This document shows, in pieces, positions 9,117 through 17,477 of a stretch of DNA of 45,172 nt. How positions within the stretch are numbered: the stretch's first letter is position 1; every line of letters begins with the position of its first letter. The DNA is from JBBQYA01 sp038209155 (GTDB lineage: Bacteria; Bacteroidota; Bacteroidia; Sphingobacteriales; Sphingobacteriaceae), in contig JBBQYA010000012.1 of the NCBI GenBank assembly GCA_038209155.1, positions 1-45,172 of the forward strand, written 5' to 3'. The position numbers were made by a program, and so were the translations under genes. The notes under the pieces were generated by a model that saw nothing but the letters and a program-made list of their open reading frames with translations, did no database searches and was not told where the DNA came from.

Positions 9117-10115
9117 TTAAAAATTATCCATCCCTAGCCATTCGAGGGCTGTTCCATGCATTAGTCTGTTTTTTGTTTTATGATCTAAATTCAAAGATTC
9201 AATTAATTTTCCAGGCTCATGCTCACCTAAAGGAAAAGGATAATCTGAACCTAATGCAATAGAGTTTGAACCCATTACTTTAATTAAATATTCCAACATC
9301 AATGGATCATGAACTAAAGAATCTATATAAAATTTACCTAAATAGTTTCGCGGATTTATTGCATTATCTACTGCTACCAGATCTGGGCGAACATTAAATC
9401 CATGCTCAATTCTTCCAATCGTGGCTGGAAAAGAGCCTCCACCATGAGCAAAAGCCACTCTTAGCTTTGGAAATTTTTCGAAAATTCCTCCAAAAATCAT
9501 AGAGCAAATTGCTAAGGATGATTCTGCTGGCATACCCACTAACCAAGGTAACCAATAATCAGTCATTTTTTCTTTTCCCATCATATCCCATGGGTGAACA
9601 AAAATAGAAGCTCCGAGTTTTTCAGCTTCCTCATAAAAAGAAAAAAAATGTTTTGCATTCAAGTTGTATTCATTAATATGAGAACCAATTTGAACCCCTT
9701 TCATTCCTAATTCTAAGATACATCTTCTTAATTCCTGAATGGCAAAATCTATATCTTGCATAGGAATTGTACCTAAACCCTGAAATCTTTCAGGATTTCT
9801 ACTTACAATTTCTGCAATATGATCATTTAAATATTCACTTGTTTGTAAACAGTCTTTGGCTTTTGCCCAATAATTAAATAAAACAGGAATAGTAGATAAA
9901 ACTTGCAAATGAATTCCAGCATGATCACAATCTTTTATTCGAACTGAATCGTCCCAACAATTATCTTCAATTTCTCTGAAAAACTTGTCTCCAATCATCA
10001 TTTTGGCACAACAAGGTTTATGATGATCTAAATGGATAAAGCCAGAATAACCGAATTTAGTAGCCCAATTTGGTATATTTTTCGGAATAATATGGGTATG
10101 AATATCAATTTTCAT
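9117..10115 (-). CDS. 2-amino-3-carboxymuconate-6-semialdehyde decarboxylase (ACMSD)
   Basis: A 332-residue metal-dependent decarboxylase of the amidohydrolase superfamily. It converts 2-amino-3-carboxymuconate semialdehyde to 2-aminomuconate semialdehyde, directing the pathway to catabolism rather than to quinolinate and NAD. Zinc ligands are visible: His6 and His8 (DIHTH), His174 (VHPWDMMG) and Asp291 (GSDYPFPLG); the conserved catalytic-type His224 sits in FAHGGG. Spacing matches the studied bacterial enzyme with a shift of about three residues. It lies 7 nt upstream of kynU and 59 nt downstream of the dioxygenase gene. Its presence shows that the cluster degrades kynurenine and is not only a de novo NAD pathway. 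Confidence 0.93.
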   Translation of the reverse strand: MKIDIHTHIIPKNIPNWATKFGYSGFIHLDHHKPCCAKMMIGDKFFREIEDNCWDDSVRIKDCDHAGIHLQVLSTIPVLFNYWAKAKDCLQTSEYLNDHIAEIVSRNPERFQGLGTIPMQDIDFAIQELRRCILELGMKGVQIGSHINEYNLNAKHFFSFYEEAEKLGASIFVHPWDMMGKEKMTDYWLPWLVGMPAESSLAICSMIFGGIFEKFPKLRVAFAHGGGSFPATIGRIEHGFNVRPDLVAVDNAINPRNYLGKFYIDSLVHDPLMLEYLIKVMGSNSIALGSDYPFPLGEHEPGKLIESLNLDHKTKNRLMHGTALEWLGMDNF

Positions 10116-10174
10116 AAATTATTTCCCAATGACATAAATGCATATTTAATTTTAATTAAAATAAAGAGTTTATT

Positions 10175-10696
10175 CTATTTTCTTATTGGAGCTTCCATTT
10201 TAGATCCACAATTTTTACAGGTTCTGAACTCATCAGAAGAATAAAAAGCATTCATCACTGGTGGTAGTTGACTTACTATGTCAGTAACTTCTAAATAATC
10301 TTCGTGGAGTAGATTGCCACAATTTTCGCAAAACCAAATAAACCCATCTTTCTCCCCTTTTCTTACCACTTCCATTACCAACCCAATTGTATTTTCAGGT
10401 CTTTGTGGTGAATGGGGAGTTCTTGCTGGCAACAAAAAAATCTCTCCTTCATTAATCGGAATATCAACAGGTTTTCCATCTTCCATTATTTTCAAAACAA
10501 TATTGCCTTCTAATTGAAAATAAAATTCCTCTGTTTCATTATAATGATAATCTTTTCTGGCATTTGGACCTCCAACTACCATCACTATAAAATCCTCAGC
10601 TTCGGTGTAAACACAACGATTTCCGACAGGGGGTTTTAATAGATGTCTGTTTTCATCTATCCATTTTTTGAAATTAAATGCTTTTGTAATTGCCAT
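10175..10696 (-). CDS. nbaC: 3-hydroxyanthranilate 3,4-dioxygenase
   Basis: A 173-residue cupin that opens the ring of 3-hydroxyanthranilate to give 2-amino-3-carboxymuconate semialdehyde. The Fe(II) ligands His51 (KDYHYNETEEFY), Glu57 and His95 (PARTPHSPQRP) are intact, as are candidate substrate arginines Arg47 and Arg99. The C-terminal tail carries the second, rubredoxin-like iron site of the bacterial enzymes: Cys123/Cys126 and Cys160/Cys163. Length equals the bacterial single-cupin type. It is the first gene of the leftward operon and is divergent from the SDR gene, with 113 bp between the start codons. No clean -7 box was found; TACTTTAA upstream is only a partial match. Confidence 0.94.
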   Translation of the reverse strand: MAITKAFNFKKWIDENRHLLKPPVGNRCVYTEAEDFIVMVVGGPNARKDYHYNETEEFYFQLEGNIVLKIMEDGKPVDIPINEGEIFLLPARTPHSPQRPENTIGLVMEVVRKGEKDGFIWFCENCGNLLHEDYLEVTDIVSQLPPVMNAFYSSDEFRTCKNCGSKMEAPIRK

Positions 10697-10809
10697 AATA
10701 AAATTAATTAAAGTAGCTGAATATTAAATTATGGGTGTGAAGGTAAAACAAAATGAACATCGTGCAAAAATTAAATATATGTTAACTTCACAGCCTAAAA
10801 TTAAATTAA

Positions 10810-11595
10810 ATGAATACCAACTTAGAAGGAAAAAATGCATTGGTATGTGGAAGTACTCAAGGAATCGGGAGAGCAGCAGCCATAGAGTTGGCTTTACTTG
10901 GAGCTTCTATAACCTTAGTTGCTCGAAATGAAATGTCTTTAAATGAGACAGTTAAAATTCTAGCAATGCCTTATAAACAAAACCATAATTATTTAAGAAC
11001 AGATTTCGATGATATAGATGATGTGAAGCAAAAGATTAATGAATTCGTAAAAAAAAGACCTATTCATATTTTAGTTAATAATACAGGAGGGCCGCCAAGT
11101 GGATCAATTGTAGAAGCTAAAATTGAGGAATTTCAAAAAGCATTTTCACAACATTTAATTTGCAATCACATTCTAACTCAAGCAGTTTTGCCTTCTATGA
11201 AAGCAGCAGAATTCGGTAGAATTATAAATGTGGTTTCCACTTCTGTAAAACAACCGCTTTACGGATTAGGAGTTTCTAATACTATCAGAGGATCGGTAGC
11301 ATCTTGGGCAAAAACTTTATCATTTGAAGTTGCAAAATTTGGAATTACTGTGAATAGTGTACTTCCTGGGGCTACAGCAACTGGTAGATTGCACTCCATC
11401 ATAGAAGCAAAAGCAGAAAAAAAATCACTTGAAACAGAGGAAATTACTGCTGAAATGCTTTCAGAAATACCTGCTGGCAGATTTGGTGAACCTCAAGAAA
11501 TTGCAGCTTTAATTGCTTTTCTTGCTTCGCCTTCAGCAGCTTACATTACTGGTCAAAGTATAGCTGTAGACGGTGGAAGAACCATGGCATTTTAA
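10810..11595 (+). CDS. Atypical short-chain dehydrogenase/reductase in the kynurenine cluster
   Basis: A 261-residue SDR with the usual Rossmann cofactor motif GSTQGIG (14-20), NNTGG (90-94) and a typical C-terminal end (ITGQSIAVDGGRTMAF). The catalytic YxxxK is missing: where most SDRs have YSASK this protein has SNTIR (156-160), so Tyr becomes Ser and Lys becomes Arg. Ser143 in VVSTS may correspond to the active-site serine region. The S-N-x-x-R variant defines a recurrent SDR subgroup in bacteria whose chemistry I do not know. It precedes the semialdehyde dehydrogenase gene by 129 bp on the same strand. Its place in the pathway is unclear, since the standard aminomuconate route needs no SDR. 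Confidence 0.85.
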   Translation: MNTNLEGKNALVCGSTQGIGRAAAIELALLGASITLVARNEMSLNETVKILAMPYKQNHNYLRTDFDDIDDVKQKINEFVKKRPIHILVNNTGGPPSGSIVEAKIEEFQKAFSQHLICNHILTQAVLPSMKAAEFGRIINVVSTSVKQPLYGLGVSNTIRGSVASWAKTLSFEVAKFGITVNSVLPGATATGRLHSIIEAKAEKKSLETEEITAEMLSEIPAGRFGEPQEIAALIAFLASPSAAYITGQSIAVDGGRTMAF

Positions 11596-11724
11596 TTTAT
11601 TTCTAATTAAATCCTATAAATATTTTTTACAAATAGGAAAGAAATAATCTTTGACAAAAACGTAATTTATTGTTTTAAATAATTAATTAAATAAAATAAA
11701 AACAAAGTAAAAATAAATTAAAAT

Positions 11725-13170
11725 ATGTTTCAAATTTTAAATTACATTAATGGGAAATTTCAACATTCTATCTCAGAAAAAAAATTAGAATCAATAGATC
11801 CATCCATTGGAAAAGCTTATGCAACTTTACCAGATTCTGATGAGCAAGATGTGGAAATGGCAGTTATTGCTGCCCAAAAAGCATTACCTGAATGGTCAAA
11901 AACCCCTGTTGAACAACGTGCAAAATTAATTAACAAATTAGCTGATTTATTAGAAAGGGATTTAGAAAAGTTTGCCTTAGCGGAATGTGTAGACAATGGA
12001 AAACCAATTTGGCTAACTCGAGAAACAGATATTCCAAGAGCAATAAGTAATTTTAGATTTTTCGCATCTGCGGCTCAAACATTTACTAATGAATCATCAG
12101 GAGTAGATGGTAAATTTTTAAATTATACTCTCCGACAACCTGTAGGAATAATCGGGTGCATTTCCCCTTGGAATTTACCATTATACCTAATCACTTGGAA
12201 AATTGCACCGGCATTAGCTACTGGAAATTGTGTAATTGCAAAACCTTCAGAAATTACGCCAATGACGGCTTTTTTACTTTGTGAATTGGCAACCGAAGCT
12301 GGAATACCCGCTGGAGTTTTGAACATAGTGCATGGATTAGGGCAAAAAGTTGGTGAAGCAATTTCTTCTCATCCAGCTATCAAAGCGGTATCTTTCACTG
12401 GTGGTACAGTTACAGGCAGAAAAGTTGCTGCCACTGCTGCGCCATTATTTAAAAAACTTTCTTTGGAATTGGGTGGAAAAAATCCAAATATAATTTTCGC
12501 TGATTGCGATTTCGAAAAAATGATTGCAACAACTGTTAGGTCTTCTTTTCAAAATCAAGGTCAAATTTGCTTATGCGGATCAAGAATATTGATAGAAAAA
12601 AGTATTTATACAAAATTTAAATCCGCATTTGTAAACGCTGTAAAACTTTTAACGATTGGAGACCCACTTTTAGAAAATTCTAGGCAAGGAGCTATTGTTT
12701 CTAAATTACAATATGATAAAGTATTGGCTTGTATAGATTTAGCAAAAAAAGAAGGTGGTGTAATCCTTTGTGGAGGAGAAGCGGTAAAAGTAAATGGGAG
12801 ATGTGAAAATGGTTATTTCATTCTTCCAACTATTATAGAAAACTTACCAGAAAACTGCAGAACAAATCAAGAAGAAATTTTTGGTCCAGTGGTTACCATT
12901 ATGCCTTTTGAAAACGAAAAAGACGCTATTCAATTAGCAAACAGCACTTCCTATGGTTTGGCTGCTACAATTTGGACGAGCAATTTGGCAAAAGCCCATA
13001 GAGTTTCTGCTGCAATTGATTCTGGAATAGTTTGGGTAAATACTTGGATGATCAGAGATTTAAGAACACCTTTTGGTGGAGTTAAAGATTCTGGAGTTGG
13101 TAGAGAAGGCGGTGATGATGCACTGAGATTTTGTACAGAAGCTAAAAATGTTTGTCTTGCAATTGATTGA
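11725..13170 (+). CDS. 2-aminomuconate-6-semialdehyde dehydrogenase
   Basis: A 481-residue NAD-dependent aldehyde dehydrogenase of the hydroxymuconic/aminomuconic semialdehyde branch. The oxyanion Asn150 (SPWNLPLY), catalytic-base Glu248 (LSLELGGKNPNI) and nucleophile Cys282 (NQGQICLCGSR) are present, and SFTGGT (223-228) binds NAD. It would oxidise the product of ACMSD to 2-aminomuconate. Substrate is inferred from the cluster: every enzyme from kynurenine to aminomuconate semialdehyde is encoded immediately to the left. The next enzyme, a RidA-type aminomuconate deaminase, is not here. A near-match promoter sequence (TAATCTTTG, one base too long) lies about 70 bp upstream. It is convergent with the PIG-L gene. 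Confidence 0.9.
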   Translation: MFQILNYINGKFQHSISEKKLESIDPSIGKAYATLPDSDEQDVEMAVIAAQKALPEWSKTPVEQRAKLINKLADLLERDLEKFALAECVDNGKPIWLTRETDIPRAISNFRFFASAAQTFTNESSGVDGKFLNYTLRQPVGIIGCISPWNLPLYLITWKIAPALATGNCVIAKPSEITPMTAFLLCELATEAGIPAGVLNIVHGLGQKVGEAISSHPAIKAVSFTGGTVTGRKVAATAAPLFKKLSLELGGKNPNIIFADCDFEKMIATTVRSSFQNQGQICLCGSRILIEKSIYTKFKSAFVNAVKLLTIGDPLLENSRQGAIVSKLQYDKVLACIDLAKKEGGVILCGGEAVKVNGRCENGYFILPTIIENLPENCRTNQEEIFGPVVTIMPFENEKDAIQLANSTSYGLAATIWTSNLAKAHRVSAAIDSGIVWVNTWMIRDLRTPFGGVKDSGVGREGGDDALRFCTEAKNVCLAID

Positions 13171-13240
13171 AAAAAATGAATCTTAAAATGAATTATTCAC
13201 AATAAACCAATTCAAAAAAATTAGTTAAATAAAATAAATC

Positions 13241-13885
13241 TTAAATAATAATCCATCTTACTACTTCAAAGACTTCTGCATATTCGCTATTAATTTGCAC
13301 ACCACGAGTTCTGGCTAATCCTTTTAAAAAAAATTCATTTGCATATTGCCGATGACTTTGAGATTCATAATGTTCCATTGCAGTAACTTTAGCAGCAATA
13401 TCCAAATCAGATAGTTTTATAAAACAGGTAGTTGTAAAAGATAAATTATTCCAAGGTAATTCATAAGAAAGTATGGAAGTGGTTTTAAAAGCACGTAAAG
13501 CCTCACTTGCGATGGTAGAATGATCTTGATGAAGATCATTTAAACTCGGTGCAAAAACTAAGTCGGGTTCAATTTTATTTTTTAGATTAATCATATCTTG
13601 CAAGATATCTTGGCGATGAAAACTAAAAGTTCGAACTTCGTAATTATATAAAAAAAGATTTTCGGGGATGATACCTAAAGATGCCGTTGCCAATTTTACT
13701 TCTTTAATCAAAATATCTTTGGGTAGATGAGATGGAACAGAAAGCTCGCAGGCAGAGAAAGCAGCGTAAAAAACTTCGTGACCGTCATTCAAAAATTTAT
13801 GAATTGCACCACCACAACCCAATTCTCCATCATCTGTGTGGGGCGCCAACACAAGAATTTTTTGCTTCACAGACTTAAACATCAT
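13241..13885 (-). CDS. PIG-L/LmbE-family deacetylase
   Basis: A 214-residue zinc-dependent deacetylase of the PIG-L fold. The first metal motif is APHTDDGELGCGG, giving His16 and Asp19, with Thr17 replacing the usual Pro. The second is LHQDHST, giving His122. Members remove acetyl groups from N-acetylglucosamine-containing compounds. This one differs clearly from the BshB1 homologue at 33.1 kb: it lacks the RGERGTRG and EPET motifs. Its gene is divergent from the membrane glycosyltransferase gene, start to start about 40 bp, so the pair may share control and act in glycan or glycolipid modification. The exact substrate is unknown. The start could be either of two adjacent ATG codons (13885 or 13882). 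Confidence 0.85.
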   Translation of the reverse strand: MMFKSVKQKILVLAPHTDDGELGCGGAIHKFLNDGHEVFYAAFSACELSVPSHLPKDILIKEVKLATASLGIIPENLFLYNYEVRTFSFHRQDILQDMINLKNKIEPDLVFAPSLNDLHQDHSTIASEALRAFKTTSILSYELPWNNLSFTTTCFIKLSDLDIAAKVTAMEHYESQSHRQYANEFFLKGLARTRGVQINSEYAEVFEVVRWIII

Positions 13886-13923
13886 AAAAACTCCGTTATT
13901 AGTTGCGTAATATTACAGAATTA

Positions 13924-15402
13924 ATGGCAAAGCTTGCAAAATTCTTCCCGGCTTATCTGGTTTTATATTTTCTACTGATTGTTTTCAACGCCTCTTTAAT
14001 TCCAGTAGCTTGGGTAGATGAGGTAATGATGATTGATCCAGGTTTTCAATTGTTGAAATCAGGCGAATTTTTTAGTAAAATATGGCCTTTTGAAGGCACT
14101 GAGGGTTTTTTTGCAGCTTATCTTCCCCTGACTTCGTTGTTGTATACAATAGCATTGTCAATTGGATCTAATTCTATTTTCACAACTAGAATTGCTTGGA
14201 TTATTTTATTTGCCCTGCATATTTGGTTTTTATACAGACTACTTTTACATCAAAATATTAAAAAAGAATTTATCTATTTGATCATATTCATCTACATAAA
14301 TTTAGAAGGAATTACTAATTCTATGCGAAGTGGAAGAGCAGAAATTCCCGAATTATTGTTTTTGTCCGCTTTTCTTTTTTTTTATTTAGTAAAGAAAAAT
14401 GCAATTCTCAGTGGACTTTTTTTAATTCTTTTGTGTCTTACCCACCCATCCATGTGGATGATTGGATTGATTTCTGGAATTTGGATAATGTTTGGGAAAT
14501 CTGAAATAAAGTTTAAACTATATTTTTCATTTTCTTTAATCATACCTGTTCTGATTTTCCTACTATTTGTCGGGAAAAATATTTTAAACTACCAAGATCA
14601 ATTATTTATTCATGCAGCTGAACATACATCATCACAAAATCAAGATAATTTCTTGATAGCTTATTTTTATGATTTTTATCTGCCAATCTATGCTATTCAA
14701 CCTTATTCAATTGTTTTTATTTGGTTAATTTTTGCTTTTTCTATTTATCAAATTGTAAAATTTAGAAATACTGTTCCTTCGTTTATTTCTGTTTTATTTA
14801 TTGGAACCTATATTTTTTGGATGTTAACTCTAGCTGCATTTTTTAGATATACTTCAGTTTTGGTTTTTTTATCAGTTTTATTAATTCCAGATTTTATCAA
14901 TTATTTAAAAAGTAAAATCAAGGATTATAATTATCAATTTGTGATTAATAAAACAGTGAAATCTATTGCAATAGTTTTTCTTCTGATTATAATTAGTTTT
15001 CCGTTTTTCGCCAGAAATATTGTTTCAATTTTACAATACGATCAACGATCTACTAAAAAATTATATGATTGGTTGGACGCTACCATTCAATCTAAAGAAG
15101 ATAAAATATTGATTATTGGAGCTCCAGTTGGACTTTTTTATTCTATGAGAAATAATAAAATAAATTATACTTTAACTTATGGAACTAGAAAATATAATTT
15201 TAAGGATTATGCTAAAGTGTATTATTTAAAACATAGAGAAGACAGAATTAATGGGAAATTAATTTCAACTTATCCATTAAAAGAAAGTGAAGAAATAAAT
15301 TATTTATCTAATTTTTTTAAAACAGAAACTTATTTAGGAATGAGTTTATACCAAATTTCATCTGAAAAGGAAATGCAATCTCTCAATCATTACTTTGATT
15401 AA
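13924..15402 (+). CDS. GT-C type membrane glycosyltransferase (GT39/ArnT-like)
   Basis: A 492-residue polytopic membrane protein with about ten hydrophobic helices and a C-terminal extracytoplasmic domain. The first loop contains VAWVDEVMMIDPG with Asp32-Glu33. This matches the acidic catalytic motif of GT-C enzymes that move sugars from polyprenyl-phosphate donors. No close functional subgroup is recognisable. I prefer the ATG at 13924 (MAKLAKFFPA) to the in-frame TTG at 13903, because it gives a normal N-terminus just before helix 1. It is divergent from the PIG-L deacetylase gene and its 3' end overlaps the convergent ABC gene by 20 bp. It could glycosylate a lipid or secreted protein; T9SS cargo glycosylation is one possibility, purely inferred. 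Confidence 0.72.
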   Translation: MAKLAKFFPAYLVLYFLLIVFNASLIPVAWVDEVMMIDPGFQLLKSGEFFSKIWPFEGTEGFFAAYLPLTSLLYTIALSIGSNSIFTTRIAWIILFALHIWFLYRLLLHQNIKKEFIYLIIFIYINLEGITNSMRSGRAEIPELLFLSAFLFFYLVKKNAILSGLFLILLCLTHPSMWMIGLISGIWIMFGKSEIKFKLYFSFSLIIPVLIFLLFVGKNILNYQDQLFIHAAEHTSSQNQDNFLIAYFYDFYLPIYAIQPYSIVFIWLIFAFSIYQIVKFRNTVPSFISVLFIGTYIFWMLTLAAFFRYTSVLVFLSVLLIPDFINYLKSKIKDYNYQFVINKTVKSIAIVFLLIIISFPFFARNIVSILQYDQRSTKKLYDWLDATIQSKEDKILIIGAPVGLFYSMRNNKINYTLTYGTRKYNFKDYAKVYYLKHREDRINGKLISTYPLKESEEINYLSNFFKTETYLGMSLYQISSEKEMQSLNHYFD

Positions 15403-16045
15403 AAGTTCCATCTTTAATAATTAATTTCCGATCGGCTAGTTTTCCTAATTCTTCATTATGTGTAATGATGATGAAAGTTTGTTGGTATTTATTGCGCAAT
15501 TCGAGGAACAATTCGTGAAGTTGTTTTGCATTTGCAGAATCCAAATTACCTGATGGTTCATCCGCTAAAATCAAAGCTGGATTATTCATTAAAGCTCTTG
15601 CAACTGCAACTCTTTGTTGCTCTCCACCAGAAAGTTCGTTTGGTTTATGATGAATACGATGTTCTAATTTCAGTTCTTGAAGTAATTCTTTCGCACGTAT
15701 TTCCGCAGTTTTTTTATCCATACGATTGATAAAAGCAGGAATACAAATATTTTCTAAAGCTGTAAATTCTGGCAACAAATGGTGAAATTGAAAAACAAAT
15801 CCTATGTTTTGGTTTCTAAATGCACTTAATTCTTTGTCTTTTAAATCGCTAATCAGCTTGTTTTCTATATAAACTTTCCCTTTATCTGGTTTGTCAAGTG
15901 ATCCTATAATGTGCATTAATGTGCTTTTTCCGGCGCCAGATGCCCCAGTAATAGCTACCAATTCCCCCTTTTTGACCTCCAGATTTACATTATTTAAAAT
16001 TTGCAAACTTCCGTAAGATTTGTAAACTTCTTCAACTTTAAGCAT
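15383..16045 (-). CDS. lolD: LolD-like ABC transporter ATP-binding protein
   Basis: A 220-residue ABC ATPase of the MacB/LolD group. Walker A is GASGAGKST (34-42), the Q-loop Gln86 lies in FVFQFHHLLPEF, the signature is LSGGEQQR (138-145), Walker B is ALILADEPSGNLDS (157-170), and the H-loop His is in IITHN. FQFHHLLPEFTALENI is typical of LolD, which powers release of lipoproteins from the inner membrane. No LolC/E-like permease gene is adjacent, as is usual for Bacteroidota where this gene stands alone. Its end overlaps the convergent glycosyltransferase gene by 20 bp. The ATPase class is certain; the lipoprotein role is inferred. Confidence 0.85.
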   Translation of the reverse strand: MLKVEEVYKSYGSLQILNNVNLEVKKGELVAITGASGAGKSTLMHIIGSLDKPDKGKVYIENKLISDLKDKELSAFRNQNIGFVFQFHHLLPEFTALENICIPAFINRMDKKTAEIRAKELLQELKLEHRIHHKPNELSGGEQQRVAVARALMNNPALILADEPSGNLDSANAKQLHELFLELRNKYQQTFIIITHNEELGKLADRKLIIKDGTFNQSND

Positions 16046-16172
16046 AGGCTAAATTAAAACAAGAATTTTAAACTAGAACGATTATTCATTTTATTTTCTG
16101 CTGATAAAGCTTACTTTTATCGCATTTTCTAATTAAAATTTTAAACCAACACCAAAAAATTATAAATAAAAT

Positions 16173-17366
16173 ATGAACATTCACGAATATCAAGGTAAAG
16201 CGATTCTAAAAAGTTTTGGCGTTCGCGTTCAAGAAGGAATTGTAGCAGATACTGCTGAAAGAGCTGTAGAAGCTGCAAAACAATTGAAAGGTCAAACTGG
16301 AACCAGTTGGTGGGTGGTGAAAGCACAAATTCATGCAGGTGGCCGTGGAAAAGGTGGTGGAGTAAAGTTGGCAAAAAGTATTGATGAGGTATTAGAAAAA
16401 TCTTCTCAAATCATTGGTATGCAATTAATTACTAAGCAAACCGGACCAGAAGGAAAAAAAGTTCATAAAGTTCTGATTGCAGAAGATGTTTATTATCCTG
16501 GAGTTTCTGAAGTGAGTGAAATGTACGTAAGCGTACTTTTGAATCGTCAGACCGGAAAAAATATTATCATGTATAGCACAGAAGGAGGAATGGACATTGA
16601 AGAAGTAGCAGAAAAAACTCCGCATTTAATTTTCAAAGAAGAAATAGATCCAATCGTAGGTTTGCAGTCTTTTCAAACAAGAAAAATTGCTTTTAATTTG
16701 GGTTTAAGTGGCGAAGCATTTAAAGAAATGACAAAATTCATCACTGCTTTATATAAAGCATACGACGAAACTGATTCTTCTATGTTTGAAATAAATCCAG
16801 TATTGAAAACATCTGATAATAAAATTTTGGCTGTAGATGCCAAAGTAAGTTTGGATGATAATGCACTTTATCGTCATCCAAATTATGCAGATTTAAGAGA
16901 TGAAAGTGAAGAAGATCCAACAGAAGTAGAAGCTGGAAAATCCAATTTAAATTACGTAAACCTAGATGGAAATGTGGGTTGTATGGTAAACGGAGCTGGT
17001 TTAGCAATGGCAACTATGGATATAATTAAGTTAGCTGGTGGAGAACCTGCCAACTTTTTGGACGTAGGAGGAAGTGCAAATGCCCAAACTGTAGAAGCAG
17101 CTTTTCACATTATCTTGAAAGATCCTAAAGTAGAAGCTATTCTAATTAATATTTTTGGGGGAATCGTTCGTTGCGACCGTGTAGCACAAGGAGTAATTGA
17201 TGCATATAATAATATTGGTGAAATAAAAGTTCCAATTATTGTGAGATTGCAAGGTACTAATGCAGTGGAAGCTAAAAAATTAATAGACGAAAGTGGTTTA
17301 AAAGTTTTTTCTGCCATTGAATTAAAAGAAGCAGCTGATTTGGTTTCCCATGTTTTATCAAAATAA
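16173..17366 (+). CDS. sucC: Succinyl-CoA ligase (ADP-forming) subunit beta
   Basis: A 397-residue SucC of usual length. It has an N-terminal ATP-grasp domain starting MNIHEYQGKAILKSFGV. KAQIHAGGRGKGGGVKLA (about 50-67) is the nucleotide-binding loop, FEINPV carries a metal-binding Glu/Asn, and NIFGGIVRCDRVAQGV in the C-terminal domain is the CoA-ligase interface. It catalyses the succinyl-CoA/succinate step of the TCA cycle together with SucD. No sucD is adjacent, which is common in Bacteroidota. A one-mismatch -7 box (TACTTTTA, 16112-16119) lies 53 nt upstream, and a strong hairpin terminator follows at 17394. Confidence 0.96.
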   Translation: MNIHEYQGKAILKSFGVRVQEGIVADTAERAVEAAKQLKGQTGTSWWVVKAQIHAGGRGKGGGVKLAKSIDEVLEKSSQIIGMQLITKQTGPEGKKVHKVLIAEDVYYPGVSEVSEMYVSVLLNRQTGKNIIMYSTEGGMDIEEVAEKTPHLIFKEEIDPIVGLQSFQTRKIAFNLGLSGEAFKEMTKFITALYKAYDETDSSMFEINPVLKTSDNKILAVDAKVSLDDNALYRHPNYADLRDESEEDPTEVEAGKSNLNYVNLDGNVGCMVNGAGLAMATMDIIKLAGGEPANFLDVGGSANAQTVEAAFHIILKDPKVEAILINIFGGIVRCDRVAQGVIDAYNNIGEIKVPIIVRLQGTNAVEAKKLIDESGLKVFSAIELKEAADLVSHVLSK

Positions 17367-17393
17367 TTAATCAATAAAACATATTTTTTTCTT

Positions 17394-17427
17394 AAAAAAG
17401 TCTGCAAATAATTTTGTGGACTTTTTT
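17394..17427 (+). terminator. Rho-independent terminator of sucC
   Basis: AAAAAAGTC (17394-17402) pairs with GACTTTTTT (17419-17427). Inside it, T-G wobbles and C-G plus three A-T pairs extend the stem around a TAAT loop. The stem ends in the T-run and lies 28 bp after the sucC stop codon. The A-run on the other side would also let it act leftward. Confidence 0.82.
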
Positions 17428-17466
17428 ATTATTCTAAAATCTCATAAACTAAGGCAGCATAATTGC

Positions 17467-17474
17467 TAATTTTG
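17467..17474 (+). promoter_or_regulatory. -7 box (TAATTTTG) at the start of the Sua5-like gene
   Basis: TAATTTTG is an exact TAnnTTTG match located 3 nt before a GTG start at 17478. It overlaps the longer in-frame TTG start at 17463, which therefore should not be used. If real, the transcript would begin almost at the start codon. Confidence 0.5.
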
Positions 17475-17477
17475 TTT

